Assembly: GCA_030549495.1 (NCBI GenBank) | Contig: JAUIRK010000945.1 | Span: 1,571,501-1,635,500 of the forward strand | Direction: 5' to 3' | Source of the DNA: Nectonema munidae | Taxonomy: Eukaryota; Nematomorpha; Nectonematoida; Nectonematidae | DNA: 64,000 nt | Shown here: piece by piece, positions 48,201 through 60,458 of the stretch | Position numbering within the stretch: position 1 is the stretch's first letter | Layout: the number at the start of each line of letters is the position of its first letter | Translations under genes and position numbers: made by a program | The notes under the pieces: generated by a model | Databases searched by the model: none | What the model was told of the DNA's origin: nothing | Seen by the model: the letters and a program-made list of their open reading frames with translations, nothing else

Positions 48201-51200
48201 TATAAAATTGTTTTCTTTTTTTTTATAAAAAAAATTGTTTTTTCTCTTCTTAATGCCAAGCAAGCAGATGCAGTAAAAATGAATCTTGTTGGTGTGTGGG
48301 GCAAAAAATTTTACCATCGCAGGACTTGAATGTTAATATTAATTTAAAAAAAAAAAATTTTTTTTTACTTCCATGTTAAAATTATTTTTGCAATATTTTG
48401 TAGGCATAACAATGATAAATTCCTCGTCACTTTTCCATACCCGTACATGAATGGCTTGTTACACTTGGGACACGCTTTTACTTTGTCAAAGTGCGAAGTA
48501 ATACTGAATTTTCTTTATTATTTCTTAAATATTTTTGAATGTTATGATTAACAATGCATTAATCGTTCTAACTAAAGCCAAGGTTTGAAACCTTGACATA
48601 TGTCACACATATGTAATTCCTAAAATTTCGAGAATAAATCCTGTATAAAACTAGTTTTTGTCTTGAACATATTGACAAAAACTCTGATAAAAGCCAAACC
48701 ATATCAATTATTTATTTAAGCGCATACTTTGTCTATTTGAGTGTGTATTTTTCTGTCGGGTCTATAATCTTTTTTTTTTTAATTTTTTTGTCAAGTTAAT
48801 CATCATATAAACAAATAAGTTTTATAATTTTTAAGTCGAAAGTGAAGAGCTTATTTCGAGTCGGGTTGATTTTTTTTAGGTTCTTGGAGTCGGGGTCGAA
48901 TTATTGAATTATTTTTCCTCCGCCTCTGAATCCCGGAAGAGGTCAAATGTTCAATGAGGACATAATTTCTGATCGTGATTGTTTAGTCACCGAATGCCAA
49001 GATGACTGAGTTGTCACACAAGCGGTAGTAGCACGCTGATTGACTAGAACTAGGTTGTTAATAGGAATACAGTTAATGTTTTTCCTAATATAGAAAAAAG
49101 GGGAACCAGGATATTGTCTTTATCGTTTCTAGAACTGGGCGGAAGAGCCTGTATGAATATGTTAATTCTATTTTGTGCCATTTCTTGCGCGAAATAAGTC
49201 GCGTGAAGTTTTGGAAGTCACGATTCCACTTCTGCCATTTGTAAGGTTAATCTTACTTTTCTGCTCCAACGAGATTTGTATCTTGGATCTGAGGACTCAA
49301 AAAGCTATCTTGAGAAAGGCGTTCATGGAATATAAATGCTATAAATAGATGCAGAAATTCTTCTTAATGTCATCCATCGCGATAGATCTTTTGATCCAAG
49401 TTTCAAGCCAGCACTTTTTTGGAAGAGATGTGCCTTCGAAGACAAGGAAAGGAGGAGATAATTTTTGAACGCGCTAGTTGGATGTATCCAAGCATCTTTT
49501 GGAGATCTTCTGGATTATCTCGAAAAAAGCTGCAACAAGAAGCGTGAGGGTAGTTTTGATCTTGTTAAGTATATCACGCAAATCGAATACTAAATTTTAG
49601 AAGAAAAGGCAGGAAAGCTGTAGCTATTATAGTTTCACCAGCCGGAAACAACTCATTCATCTTTTGCATCCCAAACTCCATCCATCTATCAATATGGTTA
49701 GACCTGGATCCCAACCCAACCACATGCTATCAGTTTATCAGAAATGAAGTTGCTGTTTGAAGCAACTCGGAAAACACTCCTGCACTAAATCAACTGATTG
49801 TCTAATTAACACTAACAAATGTGCTTTTGACAGTGTCGGGCCTACTTTCAGCGTGGAATTTCCACTTTTATGGATGTTTAGTAAGGAATGTGAATAGGAC
49901 ATTTGCAACCTGATTTTCGCCGCGCCTGTGCTGCTATTTTAGGATCTGATCTTTAACATTGATCCAACGGTTTACGGCCAAACCCAATTTATCTTTTTTT
50001 TGCTGAGTAAGTCAAACTTGTCAGTCGGAATATTCTTGATCCAGGTTGAGTCAATCTTTTGTGCTGAGAAAGAAGCTATTTCATTATTTGGGGAAGAGGA
50101 CCTAACATTGTTATCAATGCGAGGTATCGTTTCGTCAGACGTAGGCACATATAGTTCATCTGACCATGACAGACAAAAGTAGGTAATACCTACATTTTTC
50201 GATATTTGATCGAACCTCTAATTATTTTAGTCTTTATCATTCCATTGAAAATAATTGCCCTGCAATGTTCATAGCTTAACGGAATCCAATAAGCATTTAT
50301 GCCAATAGCTTTGCATCCGCCGTTATAGCTTCACTAGGAGCAGCTTTAAGGGTAGACAATGTTAACACACAACTGTAAAACGTTGTCATAATGATTAGTA
50401 TGTGAGTATATATACAAACGATGAAATAAGTTTTCCGTGTTTACTATAATTGTTATTTAAGTTAGTAATTTGTAATTACTCTAATTCTATTACTTTAAAT
50501 ATCGTTATTTAGTTGTCTGTATCGCATCCAAGAGAAGATAGTCACTGTCGGGAATCGAACTCAGACCATCTGGATCGAGACCATGCGCTCCCACCACCAT
50601 GCCATCTACTGTTGATTTTTTACATTTCAGTTGTCTGAAATAAAAATCAAAAATGTTATATAAGTTTATATAAGTATGTATTCATTTGCCTTTTTTGCTT
50701 TTTGCTATACTCCAGTTCACAAATCTCTATCTATCCTTTAATTTTCCTTTTTCACTACTCATATTTTTTTCAACTCTTTGAGGACCAATGCGACACGAGT
50801 GTCTTAAGAAATGAAAATCTTCTGGCTTTACTATTCAGAATTGCATAGAGGTAAGGTAAAGGTACCGTGGAGGCACAATTGCACCACTTGTATCGAATTA
50901 TGAAGAAAGTAGGCTTGATGCCGGATCGAATCCAAGATCTTGAGTTATCGAAACCCAGTATCTAACAAACTCTACTCACGCCCCAAACTTTCTATACTGT
51001 TCTTCCAGCTTAAAATTCACCTTAAAATTCTGCTCCTTAAAGAGTTAATTCATTATATGCAGATGATTGTTGATGCCATGAAAGCTAGAAATCGATTGTC
51101 ATAATGAAGTCCTCTTAATTTTATCGTAATTGCATCATTTTTTTAATTTGAATTCCTTAGAGCTAATCTTTAAAAATAATTTAAATTATTCTTAAAAAAT

Positions 51201-54200
51201 TTTGTATATCTTAAAGTGGGCGATTTTTATTTTATGGGACACTGCTTTCTCCCATTCTGCCTGAAAGATTTACTCCAAAAAGGATATTTTTATATGCGTG
51301 TCTTTACACTTGCCGTATTTTATATAGTTTTTTTTATCAAAGTTTTCTGCAGGATATCAAAGACTCAAAGGCAAGAGGTGTTTGTTTCCGTTTGGCTTTC
51401 ATTGCACTGGCATGCCAATCAAAGTATGCCTTACTAAATATCCTATACTATTCTTTTAAGTACTAAATTGTTCTAATTCAAACACTGTTATCCCACTCGC
51501 TCTTAAAGAGTTAATTTTGCCTTCTATTTCTGGGATGAAATGGGTTAAACTTCTTTTCTGTAAGAAAATTTACCCTTCAGCGATTTTATAGCTTTTTTTG
51601 AAATGTAATTTCTCTGAATATTCAATATACGAAAGTATTCAGAATGTGACTGCTATTAGACACAGAATATTTTCTCTACCATCTTACACTCCTGAAGTAC
51701 GACTCTTATAATTAGAAAGTCAGACAAAACTTTAATGTTCGTTTTTTTTCGTTACTTATCGTTAAAAAAACGTCTTGCACTTTCCTAAGCTTAAACTTGA
51801 GTTTTATTATAAGTTCTTTTGTAATGATAAAAGAATGAGACTTCTTGCATAAATACACAAATATCCTACTAACCTTACTATCTAATAATTATTTTACCAG
51901 GAAACTAACTAACAAGTATTGGTGAATTAATAGACTGATGGTTCTCTTCAATTAAGTTTTTTTCTTTCGTACACCAATGGCATACTGATTCTTAACCGGC
52001 TAACTCTTCTTTTCAAAAGTCAGGCTAAACTTTTAGTGAACTCAAGTAAAAAAATGTAAAAAAGTAAACTGGGTTTTGTATATGTGTTTGTTTTGAAATA
52101 AAGACGCTGTCTAATGATGCGTATTTCTTCTTTGAAGGCGTGTGCTGATAAACTGAAGGAAGAACTCTCTCAAACTGAAACAGGAGCAGAACTACTCAGC
52201 GAAAATGGAGTTTTGCCTAATCCAGAAAGAGATGAAACAAATGATGTTGACATTGTAGATAAGAGCAAAAGTAAAAAAGTATGATTCCAATATAGTTCTT
52301 TAAAAGTTAAAAAAAAATTTTTTTAATTTTTTTACGTTTGTTATACGGACTACAAATCTCAATAGAGAAATAAAAAATAAAAAAAAACCAATCAAAGAGG
52401 GTCAATGATCAATATTCAAAAAATATAAATAAAGTATTCATTCTGTAAAGATTGAGAATAATAAATTGTAAAAAGTTTAGCTATAGTCGAGAAGTTTAAA
52501 GATAGCCTGTCAAGCGCTTGGAAGCTAAGTTGTTTCTTTTTCATCATAAAACTATAAAGTGGTACAAAGACGGCAACTCGTAGAAAGTTAGAAGCCACGC
52601 TAAAACCATATGTTGATATGTGTTGTTCACATATCTAAAAAGGTTGGAGTATTTAAAACGAATTGATACTTTAATTATTTTTTTTGCATTATTCTTCATT
52701 CCATCCATACACGATATAAAAAATGTATTTCCATGCCATCCACAATGATAATCATCAATGTTAGTACTTTGCTCTTCCTATTTCCATCGTGATAAAGAAG
52801 CTTAACTTCGAAAGCGCTTGATAAATAAGTTTTCTCCAATTTAAATAAACAAAATTGAAAAAATATGATCCTATCCTTTTTTCATAAATTATTATCATAT
52901 GGTAAAATAAATTATTATTATTATTATACCTGTCAATCACACATTTTTGCTATATCCCATTCAGAATAACTGTGTATTTGATTCCAAACTTCTATACGTT
53001 TAAGTTATTCATCTCACAAATGAAAGAATTCGATCTAAGCAACTTTCATCATTTGAAATAACAATATAGAAATCTACGCTATAATAATCACGCTTATTTT
53101 GCCAGAGTCGTTTTAGCGATTTTGAAGAGGAAAAACTCTTGCATAGGGAAGATTAGCGGAAACAAGGAAGTTTGCACAAGGATATATGTCGTAGATACAG
53201 ATGTGAACAAGCTTTTTTTCGATGATAATGATTAAAAACAAATATATGTCATGATTAACAGATTAAAACTGGATTAGTTTCATCATTAGCACAGAGAGAT
53301 CAAACCAAAAATTCAAAAATATCATTAATTTCATGTTTATTGTTAAATTTTCATTTCTTATTTTGCAAAGATTATTATGGGAAAGTTTAAAGTCCAAAGT
53401 ATATAAACCCATTTAAAACTTTTAAAGGTATACTTAGAAACAAGAAGAAAATTAAGCATATTCTAGAAAAGGTTGGCCATCTCTGCCGCAGTGCCATGAA
53501 AAATGTCATAATTTGACGTTTATTTATTTTTGAAGCTATGCTCATTTGTTCCATTATGACATACGAAACAAATGTATAAATGATAAAATCATATGTTATG
53601 CTAAATCATAATTTAAAAGTTATTCATTACCACGATTACAGCAATCACATCACAAGGAAAAAATCAAAAATTTTTACATCTTTAAGACAAATTTTCCGCC
53701 AGGCAAGGATTTGCATACGACAGAGAGATCTATCTTCTTTTTTAGTTTAAAAATTTATCTCTCAAGTTCACGTATTTTTCTCATACTTAGAAGATGAAAG
53801 TTGACACATGTGTGTGTGTGTCATTTCCTCCATCATCATCTTACCTGTCATTAACGCGCTCTTCATAACTTGAATAAAAATGAATACACTGCTCGAAGAT
53901 TGTGGACAGCAATATCTGCTTTTTTGACATATAATAATAATAATCAGTTTTACGGCTTTCCCTAGCGATGCTTGGGTATATGCGGTAATCACAACTGTAC
54001 TAAATTTCTTTAATTACTTCTTTCGATGCTTTTTTGGTCTTCCCGTGGTTTTACCAATAATAATAATAATAATTTCTTCCTCATTTGATTTCCCTTTAAA
54101 ATTTCGTATAATTCGAACTTACTTTTGTTATATTAAATCTTTGTCAAGTTTTAGCTAAATTGCTCCTGGCTCTCCCTCAAAGTTGACATCATAACCAATC

Positions 54201-57200
54201 GGTCAATACTTTTAGGTAATAACTTTTGTAGCATCGTCTCCCCGATTGAGGTATATCAAATCTTACATCTAGCAAAATATGAACAGAAAGTTGAAGCTTG
54301 TCTCCCTAATCATTTGTATCAAAACATGCAGATCGTAAGTGAACTATCGAATAGAAACCACGGTAGTATACAGATTTGGAATGAGAAAGAAGTTGTTTAC
54401 CCGCGTTCAACCTTCCAGATTATGAGAATATATATACTTATAATATATGAATTTTCATTGCGATAAATTCAACGACAAACGAATTGATGAAGCAGTAAAT
54501 TCATGAACGGGGAAATTTAGCGACAAATGATTTTTACCATTTGTATATATGTTCACTATAATTTATAACTACTCTATCATACCTATAACAAAAAAAAATT
54601 TTTTAACAACTTTTTCTTCTAACATTTTAAATTGAATTATTTTCAACGGATCTAATGTTTTAGAGTAAAGCTAATGCCAAATGTGTTAAAGCTTTGAGTC
54701 AATGGCAAATCTTGAAGTCAATGAACATACCTGAAGAAGAAATTCCAAAATTTGTGAACACTGACAAATGGCTCCAATACTTTCCCTCCCTTGCGATAAG
54801 TCACCTTCAACGCCTAGGCGTCAAGGTCGTTTATTATTTTGCTGATTTTCCATCCTTTTGCACATTCAAAATTTTCTTTCGCATTTAGGTTGACTGGAGG
54901 AGATCCTTCGTTACAACGGATGTCAACCCCTTTTACGATTCCTTTGTTCATTGGCAGTTTTTGCATTTGAAGCGAAAAGAAAAGATAAAGTATGGGAAAC
55001 GATATACAATATTTTCACCTAAGAACAATCAGCCGTGTTTGGACCACGATCGCTTGTCGGGAGAAGGAGTCAATCCACAAGAATACACTCTAATCAAGTT
55101 GGAAGTCGTTAAACCGTATCCCCGCGTTCTTCAAGCCTTCAGCGGCGAAAAAGTATTCTTATTGGCTGCAACTCTTAGACCAGAAACGATGTATGGCCAA
55201 ACTAATGTTTGGCTTTCTCCAACCATCCAATACTTCGCGTGTAGATCAAGTGATCAATGCATAATAATTTCCAATTACCGCGCGATGCTAAATATGTCAT
55301 ATCAGAATTTGCTTGTCAGTGCTTTTGGCGTAGTTGAAACACTGTCATCTTTTATAGGTAGTGATTTGTTGGGTGTAGCTTTGAAAGCTCCTTTGTCTCA
55401 CTACGATGTAATTTACACTCTGCCTATGATGACTGTAAAGTCTAATAGGGGGACATCAATCGTAACAAGTGTGCCTTCCGATTCTCCCGATGACTTTATT
55501 GCCTTGGAAGATTTAAAAAATAAAGAAGCCTTTCGCCATAAATATAATATCAAGGACGACATGGTACTTCCATTTGAAGCCATTCCTATCATCAGTGTCC
55601 CTGAAATGGGAACATTAGCTGCTCCTAAAGTGTGTAAAGAGTTGGCAATTAAAAGTCAAAATGATAGTGAAAAATTAGCTATTGCAAAGGAAAGGGTTTA
55701 CCTGAAGGGATTTTATGAAGGCATTCTAATAGTTGGCGAGTATAAAGATAATCGAGTTCAAGATGTGAAAAAAGAAATACAAAGAAAATTGGTTGATGAG
55801 GGCGCGGCCTTACTGTATATGGAACCAGAGAAGGAAGTAGTTTCAAGATCAAGGGATGAGTGTGTAGTTGCTCTTTGCGATCAATGGTTTCTAGATTATG
55901 GAAATAAGGCTTGGAAGGATGTGGTTTCGTACTACGTGAAAGAACACTTAGAAACATTCTCCAAAGATGTTTTGAAAAATTTTGAAGCTACTTTAGCTTG
56001 GATTAAAGATCATGCTTGCTCGAGAACATATGGCTTGGGATCGAAAATTCCATGGGATAAAACATGGTTGATTGAATCTCTATCTGATTCGACAATCTAT
56101 ATGGCATACTACACTGTTGCGCATCTGCTGCAAGAAGGAAATTTGAGGGGAACGTTAGAAAATTCACTAGGTATTAAAGTAGAAGATATGATACCTGAAG
56201 TATGGGATTTCATCTTCAATCTATCATCTTCCATACCTGAAAATTCTAAAATTTCTGAACAAAAGTTGCTACTTTTAAAAAATGAGTTCATGTACTGGTA
56301 CCCCGTTGACTTAAGAGCTTCTGGCAAAGATCTCATTCCAAATCATCTGACTTTTTATTTGTACAATCACGCAGCCATTTGGCAAAATGATGAGTCCAAG
56401 TGGCCGAAGGCAGTAAAAGCAAGTGGCCTGCTTTTACTTGATAATGAGAAGATGTCAAAGTCAACGGGCAACTTCATGACACTATTGGATGCAATCAACG
56501 AGTTTGGAGCAGATGCCACTCGCTTCGCTCTATCTGATGCAGGTGATGGAATAGAAGATTCAAATTTTGTGAAGCAAACTGCGTCCACAGCAGTCCTAAG
56601 GTTGTACGCCTTTTTGGAATGGACAGAAGTTCTCGATGAAAGAAATGAATGCGTTCTAAGAAGGATTGAAATGCCCTTCCTCTGGATGGATCATGTCTTT
56701 GACAACGAAATAAAGTTTTGCGCAAGTGAAACTGACAAGTACATGAAGCAAATGCTCTTTAAGGAAGCGCTTAGAACGGGCTTTTATGAAATGCAAGCAG
56801 CCAAAGACAGATACCAAGAAATGTGTGGCAACATTAAAATGAGAACCGATCTTGTACTCAAATTTGTTGAAATTCAATGCCTTTTACTCAATCCAATATG
56901 TCCGCATGTTACACAATTCATTTTCCAGGATGTTTTTAAAGAAAACATATTAAGTAGAACGTGGCCAGCTAACAACACTCCTGTCAATGTCAGCTTGCTT
57001 AAATCTTCTCAATATTTTTTCAAGTGTTTACGAGATTTTCGCCTTCACATGAAGAGCTTAGCAAGTCAGAAAACGAAATCTAAGCAAATTTTTAATCCGA
57101 CTCATGCCAGCATTTATATAGCGAAAGAATTTCCAAAATGGCAGCAGTCAGTCATTGATGCATTGATTGAGCTCAAGGCCTCAAATAATGGACAACTTCC

Positions 57201-57825
57201 TGAGAATAGCGAAGTTGCTGCTTACCTGAAAAAGGTGAGTGTCGTTGACAATAAATACGTCAAAAAGTTGATGCCATTCGCTCAAATCATTAAAGGTGAT
57301 TTGGAAAATATGCATATATCCTTTAATGAAGAGCACGTTCTTAAAAGCAATTTGTCCTTCCTGAAAAACGCCCTACACCTAGATGATATCGAGGTTATTT
57401 GGGCCAATGACGAAAATCTGTCTCCCAAGCTTTTGGAAGATGTTAGTCCAGGAAAACCAATTATCCTTTTTGAGCCGAAACCTTCGATTTCTTGTGCACT
57501 TCTTAACACCCAGCCCATGACTTCGCTGTTTTCTTTGAGTGTGGCGATTTGTGATGGCATTACCGCTAAAGAAGTCAAAGAAAGGTTGATTTTGAGGCTG
57601 AAGGATAGAAATACCCTGCCCATGTCATCTATTCAACTTTACATCGATTTCAATGTTTCAAATAGGAAATTGTTGATCAATGAAGAAGATTCCACCAACA
57701 TTCATATTATTTGTGATGACGATGTTTTTTCCATTTGTTTTGATAAAAGAGATATCTTTCTCAAAAAAGAAGATAAAGCTCCTATTTATGTAGATCGGAA
57801 GATTTGTTACAAACTCGTTGAGTAA
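45215..57825 (+). CDS. LARS1: Cytosolic leucyl-tRNA synthetase, complete, 6 exons
   Basis: Class Ia synthetase charging tRNA-Leu in the cytosol. Exons: 45215-45354, 48404-48497, 51343-51423, 52138-52278, 54664-54825, 54889-57825. Phases agree and give 1184 aa (human about 1176). An in-frame stop lies just upstream of the ATG. The N-terminus is [13 protein letters not shown], then [16 protein letters not shown]. Exon 2 carries FPYPYMNG and the HIGH-type signature HLGHA at residues 67-71. Exon 3 gives FHCTGMPIK. Exon 4 ([10 protein letters not shown]...) is a variable acidic linker. The last exon, 978 codons without a break, holds the CP1 editing domain ([12 protein letters not shown] from residue 301), [34 protein letters not shown], the KMSKS loop at residues 727-731, the anticodon-binding helices and the eukaryote-specific C-terminal extension. 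Introns 1-4 are large (0.7-3.0 kb) and most carry transposon debris; intron 5 is 63 nt with a GTCGTT donor. Identity is secure; the boundaries of exon 3 rest on the F-S-A-G-Y-Q-R match. Confidence 0.96.
45460..46215. other. Possible old element in LARS1 intron 1
   Basis: Ends ACTGCATAGCTAGG and ACTATCTACGCCCT are weak inverted repeats, with G-rich motifs inside (GGTGGAGGGAGCACC; GGGGGAGAGGGGGCG). No target duplication seen. Confidence 0.25.
46311..46810. mobile_element. hAT-type miniature element (500 bp) hosting a second one
   Basis: Termini AGCGTTTTTAAAC and GTTTGAAAAACGCT are inverted repeats, each next to a 'GAGACCC / GGGACCC' motif. Flanking 8-mers CTTATATC and CCTTTATC are similar. It is interrupted by the element at 46459-46700. 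It lies in LARS1 intron 1. Confidence 0.7.
46459..46700. mobile_element. Nested 242-bp element with about 30-bp perfect inverted repeats
   Basis: Starts GGTACTTTCCTGTTATCGCC (then CCACCACCC) and ends with its exact reverse complement. Flanking 8-mers CAGATTTT (46451-46458) and TAGATTTT (46701-46708) differ at one base, which fits hAT insertion. It is younger than its host element because its termini are still identical. Confidence 0.85.
46818..47326. mobile_element. Probable hAT-type element with GGGGGCGG subterminal motifs
   Basis: Starts CAGGTGTGGATCTAGAAATT followed by GGGGGCGG, and ends CCGCCCCTTTTAAATCCGCCAGTG. Imperfect inverted termini and no clear target duplication. It directly abuts the element ending at 46810. 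Confidence 0.4.
47881..48035 (+). repeat. Tandem duplication of about 76 bp in LARS1 intron 1
   Basis: AAAGTTTTTACATCTTTTAA then CACCC, ACTTTT, AAAAATATTTT and AAGCTGCA(A)T appear twice in succession with a few differences. Confidence 0.75.
48900..50200. other. Less AT-rich unexplained block in LARS1 intron 2
   Basis: Visibly richer in G and C and in codon-like structure than the intron around it, with short open stretches (for example 50000-50182). I could not match any translated piece to a family. An old mobile-element remnant is the most likely explanation. Confidence 0.4.
50513..50611 (-). repeat. SINE family D, copy 2
   Basis: Minus strand: AGATGGCATGGTGGTGGGAG, B box GAGTTCGATTCC, GACAGTGACTATC and CTTGGATGCGATACAGAC. 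It lies in LARS1 intron 2. Confidence 0.8.
50771..51049. mobile_element. TTAA-type miniature element split by a SINE
   Basis: Ends AACTCTTTGAGGACCA and TGCTCCTTAAAGAGTT are inverted repeats (about 13 of 16 match). The right end abuts TTAA and the left abuts TCAA. A family A SINE sits inside. A related CCCTTTGAGGACCAG end follows TTAA at 41772. Confidence 0.55.
50868..50983 (-). repeat. SINE family A, copy 5
   Basis: Minus-strand copy in LARS1 intron 2, body GAGGCACAATTGCACCAC. It lies inside a TTAA-type miniature element (50771-51049). Confidence 0.8.
52279..54663. other. LARS1 intron 4, little structure
   Basis: AT-rich, with a (TG)n run near 53806 and a possible hAT remnant at 53185. Nothing else recognised. 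Confidence 0.5.
53185..53340 (+). pseudogene. Possible hAT transposase C-terminal remnant in LARS1 intron 4
   Basis: One frame reads [11 protein letters not shown] and, after a frame change, [17 protein letters not shown]. This is reminiscent of the CEQAFS...L dimerisation segment. Weak. Confidence 0.25.
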
Positions 57826-57856
57826 TTCAAGAAGTTATTTTAAACATTTTTAATCG

Positions 57857-57862
57857 AATAAA
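57857..57862 (+). promoter_or_regulatory. Likely poly(A) signal of LARS1
   Basis: AATAAA 32 nt after the LARS1 stop codon, giving a short 3' UTR. Use is inferred. Confidence 0.5.
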
Positions 57863-58670
57863 TTTTTTATGGCTTCTATTGAGTAAAATATTATTATAGA
57901 TAAATTCTTACGAGATAGAGATATTGCAAACCTAATTTTAAAGATTCTTCCAGTTATTCTGTGTTTAGGCTAAAATTTGTTATATGTTCAGTACCGCATA
58001 CACATTTCTGAACTCTAAGAAATGATAAAATATGAAATTCATTACTGATTGACAAATTTAAAAATCTTGATATACCTCCTGTGATTTTTCATAGGGATAA
58101 ATTAAAGCCACAAAATGAAATACCCGTGACACGAAATACACCAAAATTCATTTTGCAGAAATTATTTGTATCCCAATTTGTATTTATGGGATCATGGCAA
58201 AAAGTGTTTGAATTTGACTTATAAAAAACACTATTTGCTAACCCTTGTTAGGAGAGAGGTAGAGAGAGAACGATGATTTACAAGTCTATGATCTAAAAGA
58301 TAAATGCAATCGGAAAACTCCATAGCCACTGAATTTTGTTTTGAAGGTAAAAGCAAAACTATTTTTTATCTTTCATTTCTCCATCCTCTGTTCAATCTTT
58401 CTATTTCCTTTCCTATAGATTGTTACTCTTCTTACCTTTAGTACTTTTGAAGTGCGTGTGTCTGTTCTGTTTCTTTGGTTATGAAAATGTGTCATAATGG
58501 CTTAACTTTTTTTTAATCTCAATGTTTCCTCCACATGCAAGAGAAATAAGGTGTGGAAAATAGATGAAAACAATTGAAATGAATTGAATAAAACTTTTTC
58601 ATTTTTTTAGTTGTTGATATCGCATTGAAGGTATTCCTTCCATAAGTGGACATATGATAAGGATGGACAT

Positions 58671-59294
58671 TAGGGTGTCCACCCCGGGATCCTCATCGCC
58701 TATTCCCCGGGGAATTTCTGAAATTTTTACTCTTCGAAACGCATTCCTCGACTCCCCGAGGAGTTTTGAGTTTTTCGATTTGCTTCTGTGCTGAACTGTT
58801 TGATGAAAATTTTTGGCTTATTTTATAGTTTTATGTCAAATCAAATTTTTAAATCTACATTTTTTGATGAAACAAAAAAGTTGTATTAAAGCAGAAATAA
58901 AATAATGAAAAAAACGTTTGACCTTCATTTGGAAAGAAAAAGAAGGCCCGAAGTTTTGGAAAATTTGTTCAAGAATTTAAAAAGCATAAAACCAACATCT
59001 GTAGACTCCGAACGAGTGTTTTCATCAATGAGATATTTTTCTATGAAAATAGGAAACCAGTTGAACGATGAAACTTTGAACGCCCTAGTATTTCTTAGAT
59101 ATTTTTCAAAGCTTTCAAAAATTTTATTCAACTTTTGAACTAATAAAAAACTTTCAGAATACTTTATATTTTTTCATTTTAGAAGAGTTTTTTTATTGTG
59201 AAAAAATCACTTTCTTCCCCGTGGAAATATTTCAAAAATTACGAGGTCCTCGTTCCCCGGGGAATGAAAAAAAGACCGTAAAGTGGACACACTA
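58671..59294 (+). mobile_element. 624-bp hAT element with exact 8-bp target duplication
   Basis: Termini TAGGGTGTCCAC and GTGGACACACTA are inverted repeats, followed inward by CCCCGGG/CCCCGGGGAA motifs at both ends. The flanking 8-mers ATGGACAT (58663-58670 and 59295-59302) are identical. An internal 77-codon frame, 58905-59138, encodes only the hAT C-terminal dimerisation segment (SVDSERVFSSMRYFSMKIGN then QLNDETLNALVFLRY). The catalytic domain is absent, so the element is non-autonomous. It is inserted into an older tRNA-like repeat. Confidence 0.9.
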
Positions 59295-59362
59295 ATGGAC
59301 ATCCCGGTATCGAAAGCAAACCGACTAGACCCGACGACTAAGCCACCTGCCGACTAACTTAA
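59295..59362 (-). repeat. tRNA-like SINE fragment split by the hAT element
   Basis: On the minus strand: GGTGGCTTAGTCGTCGGG (A-box-like) then TTCGATACCGGGATGTCC (B-box-like). The remainder appears to continue on the other side of the hAT insertion, below 58663. Confidence 0.45.
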
Positions 59363-60139
59363 AAAGATATTGACCTACTTTTACCCTTAAGTTAGATATT
59401 TTTTAACATCTTGCCATTTGTAGAATTGAATCGAAGGTATATAAAGTGTGAAAGAAGTTTTTTTCAATTTTTTTTTCATTTATGCTTTTGAAATATGTAA
59501 TTAGAGTGTTTGTATTCTTTGATTCCAAAATGAAAGAGAATTTAATTTTGCGAATAATCTAAAATAAAAGAAATACGTAAAATGTTTCGGTAAAATGATT
59601 AGCGTGGTTTTATTTTTACATATTCAAGATATTAAATGTTATAAAAAACTTGAAACTCTGGAAATTAAGTTTCTTGAAAATTTCGCACTTTACAGGATTT
59701 TAATTTTAAACAAATTTGGTAAAGAAAAATTTTTGTTGAGCCCAGACAGATAGAAAAAAATACTGATCAACCTTTCAGAAAACTGATAAATGTGCGCTTT
59801 TTTCGAAAACCTCTATCCTATCGAATTTATGAGAAAATGTCTATTGAAAAATCTTCATAATATTCAGTACTCACTTGTTTAACTTTTTAATTTTTTTTCC
59901 AATTCCCCTCCATTCAGACGCTCTTTTGCAAACTAGGCGTGAAAGAAAAGTCGTCCACCATTAAATTATTATTTGCTCGTAATCTGGTGGGCCGTATTCT
60001 GCAAAAAAATTTCGCCAGAGTTGAAACTATAACTTGCTTCTTGTAACCATAAAGAAAACTTTCCTTGATATATATTTTTGTTATAAGAAAAAAATGAATT
60101 TAAATATCCTGTATTTTGACGTGTATAAGCAATTTGGAA

Positions 60140-60458
60140 CAGTGCCCGCGCTACCTATATAATTTTGGGGTACGTGCCACCCCCCCTCTATACTAATCTT
60201 TGCCCCCTAAAATATTTGGTTTTGCCCCATGCACTTTTTAAAGGAAAAATAAATAAGCAAAAATTGTACACAATAATCTTATATAAATGCTGGTGTATGT
60301 GTATGTATAATATGAGATTTCTATAGGTTTTTATACAGAAGTACTTCATGCTTTTCAGCAAAGTAATATAGGATATAAAGTAATTATAATTTTTTTGCAA
60401 ATGTGTTTCTTTGCCCCATTTCAGCCCCCCTTGAAATTTAACTTTAGCGCGGGCACTG
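60140..60458. mobile_element. hAT-type miniature element (319 bp), exact target duplication
   Basis: Inverted termini CAGTGCCCGCGCTA and TAGCGCGGGCACTG. Identical 8-mers ATTTGGAA at 60132-60139 and 60459-60466. TTTGCCCC-type motifs lie inside both ends. Confidence 0.92.

Larger units (their letters stand above)
57863..60139. other. LARS1 3' flank; only the hAT element at 58671 recognised
   Basis: The rest is AT-rich intergenic DNA without exons I can support. Confidence 0.5.
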
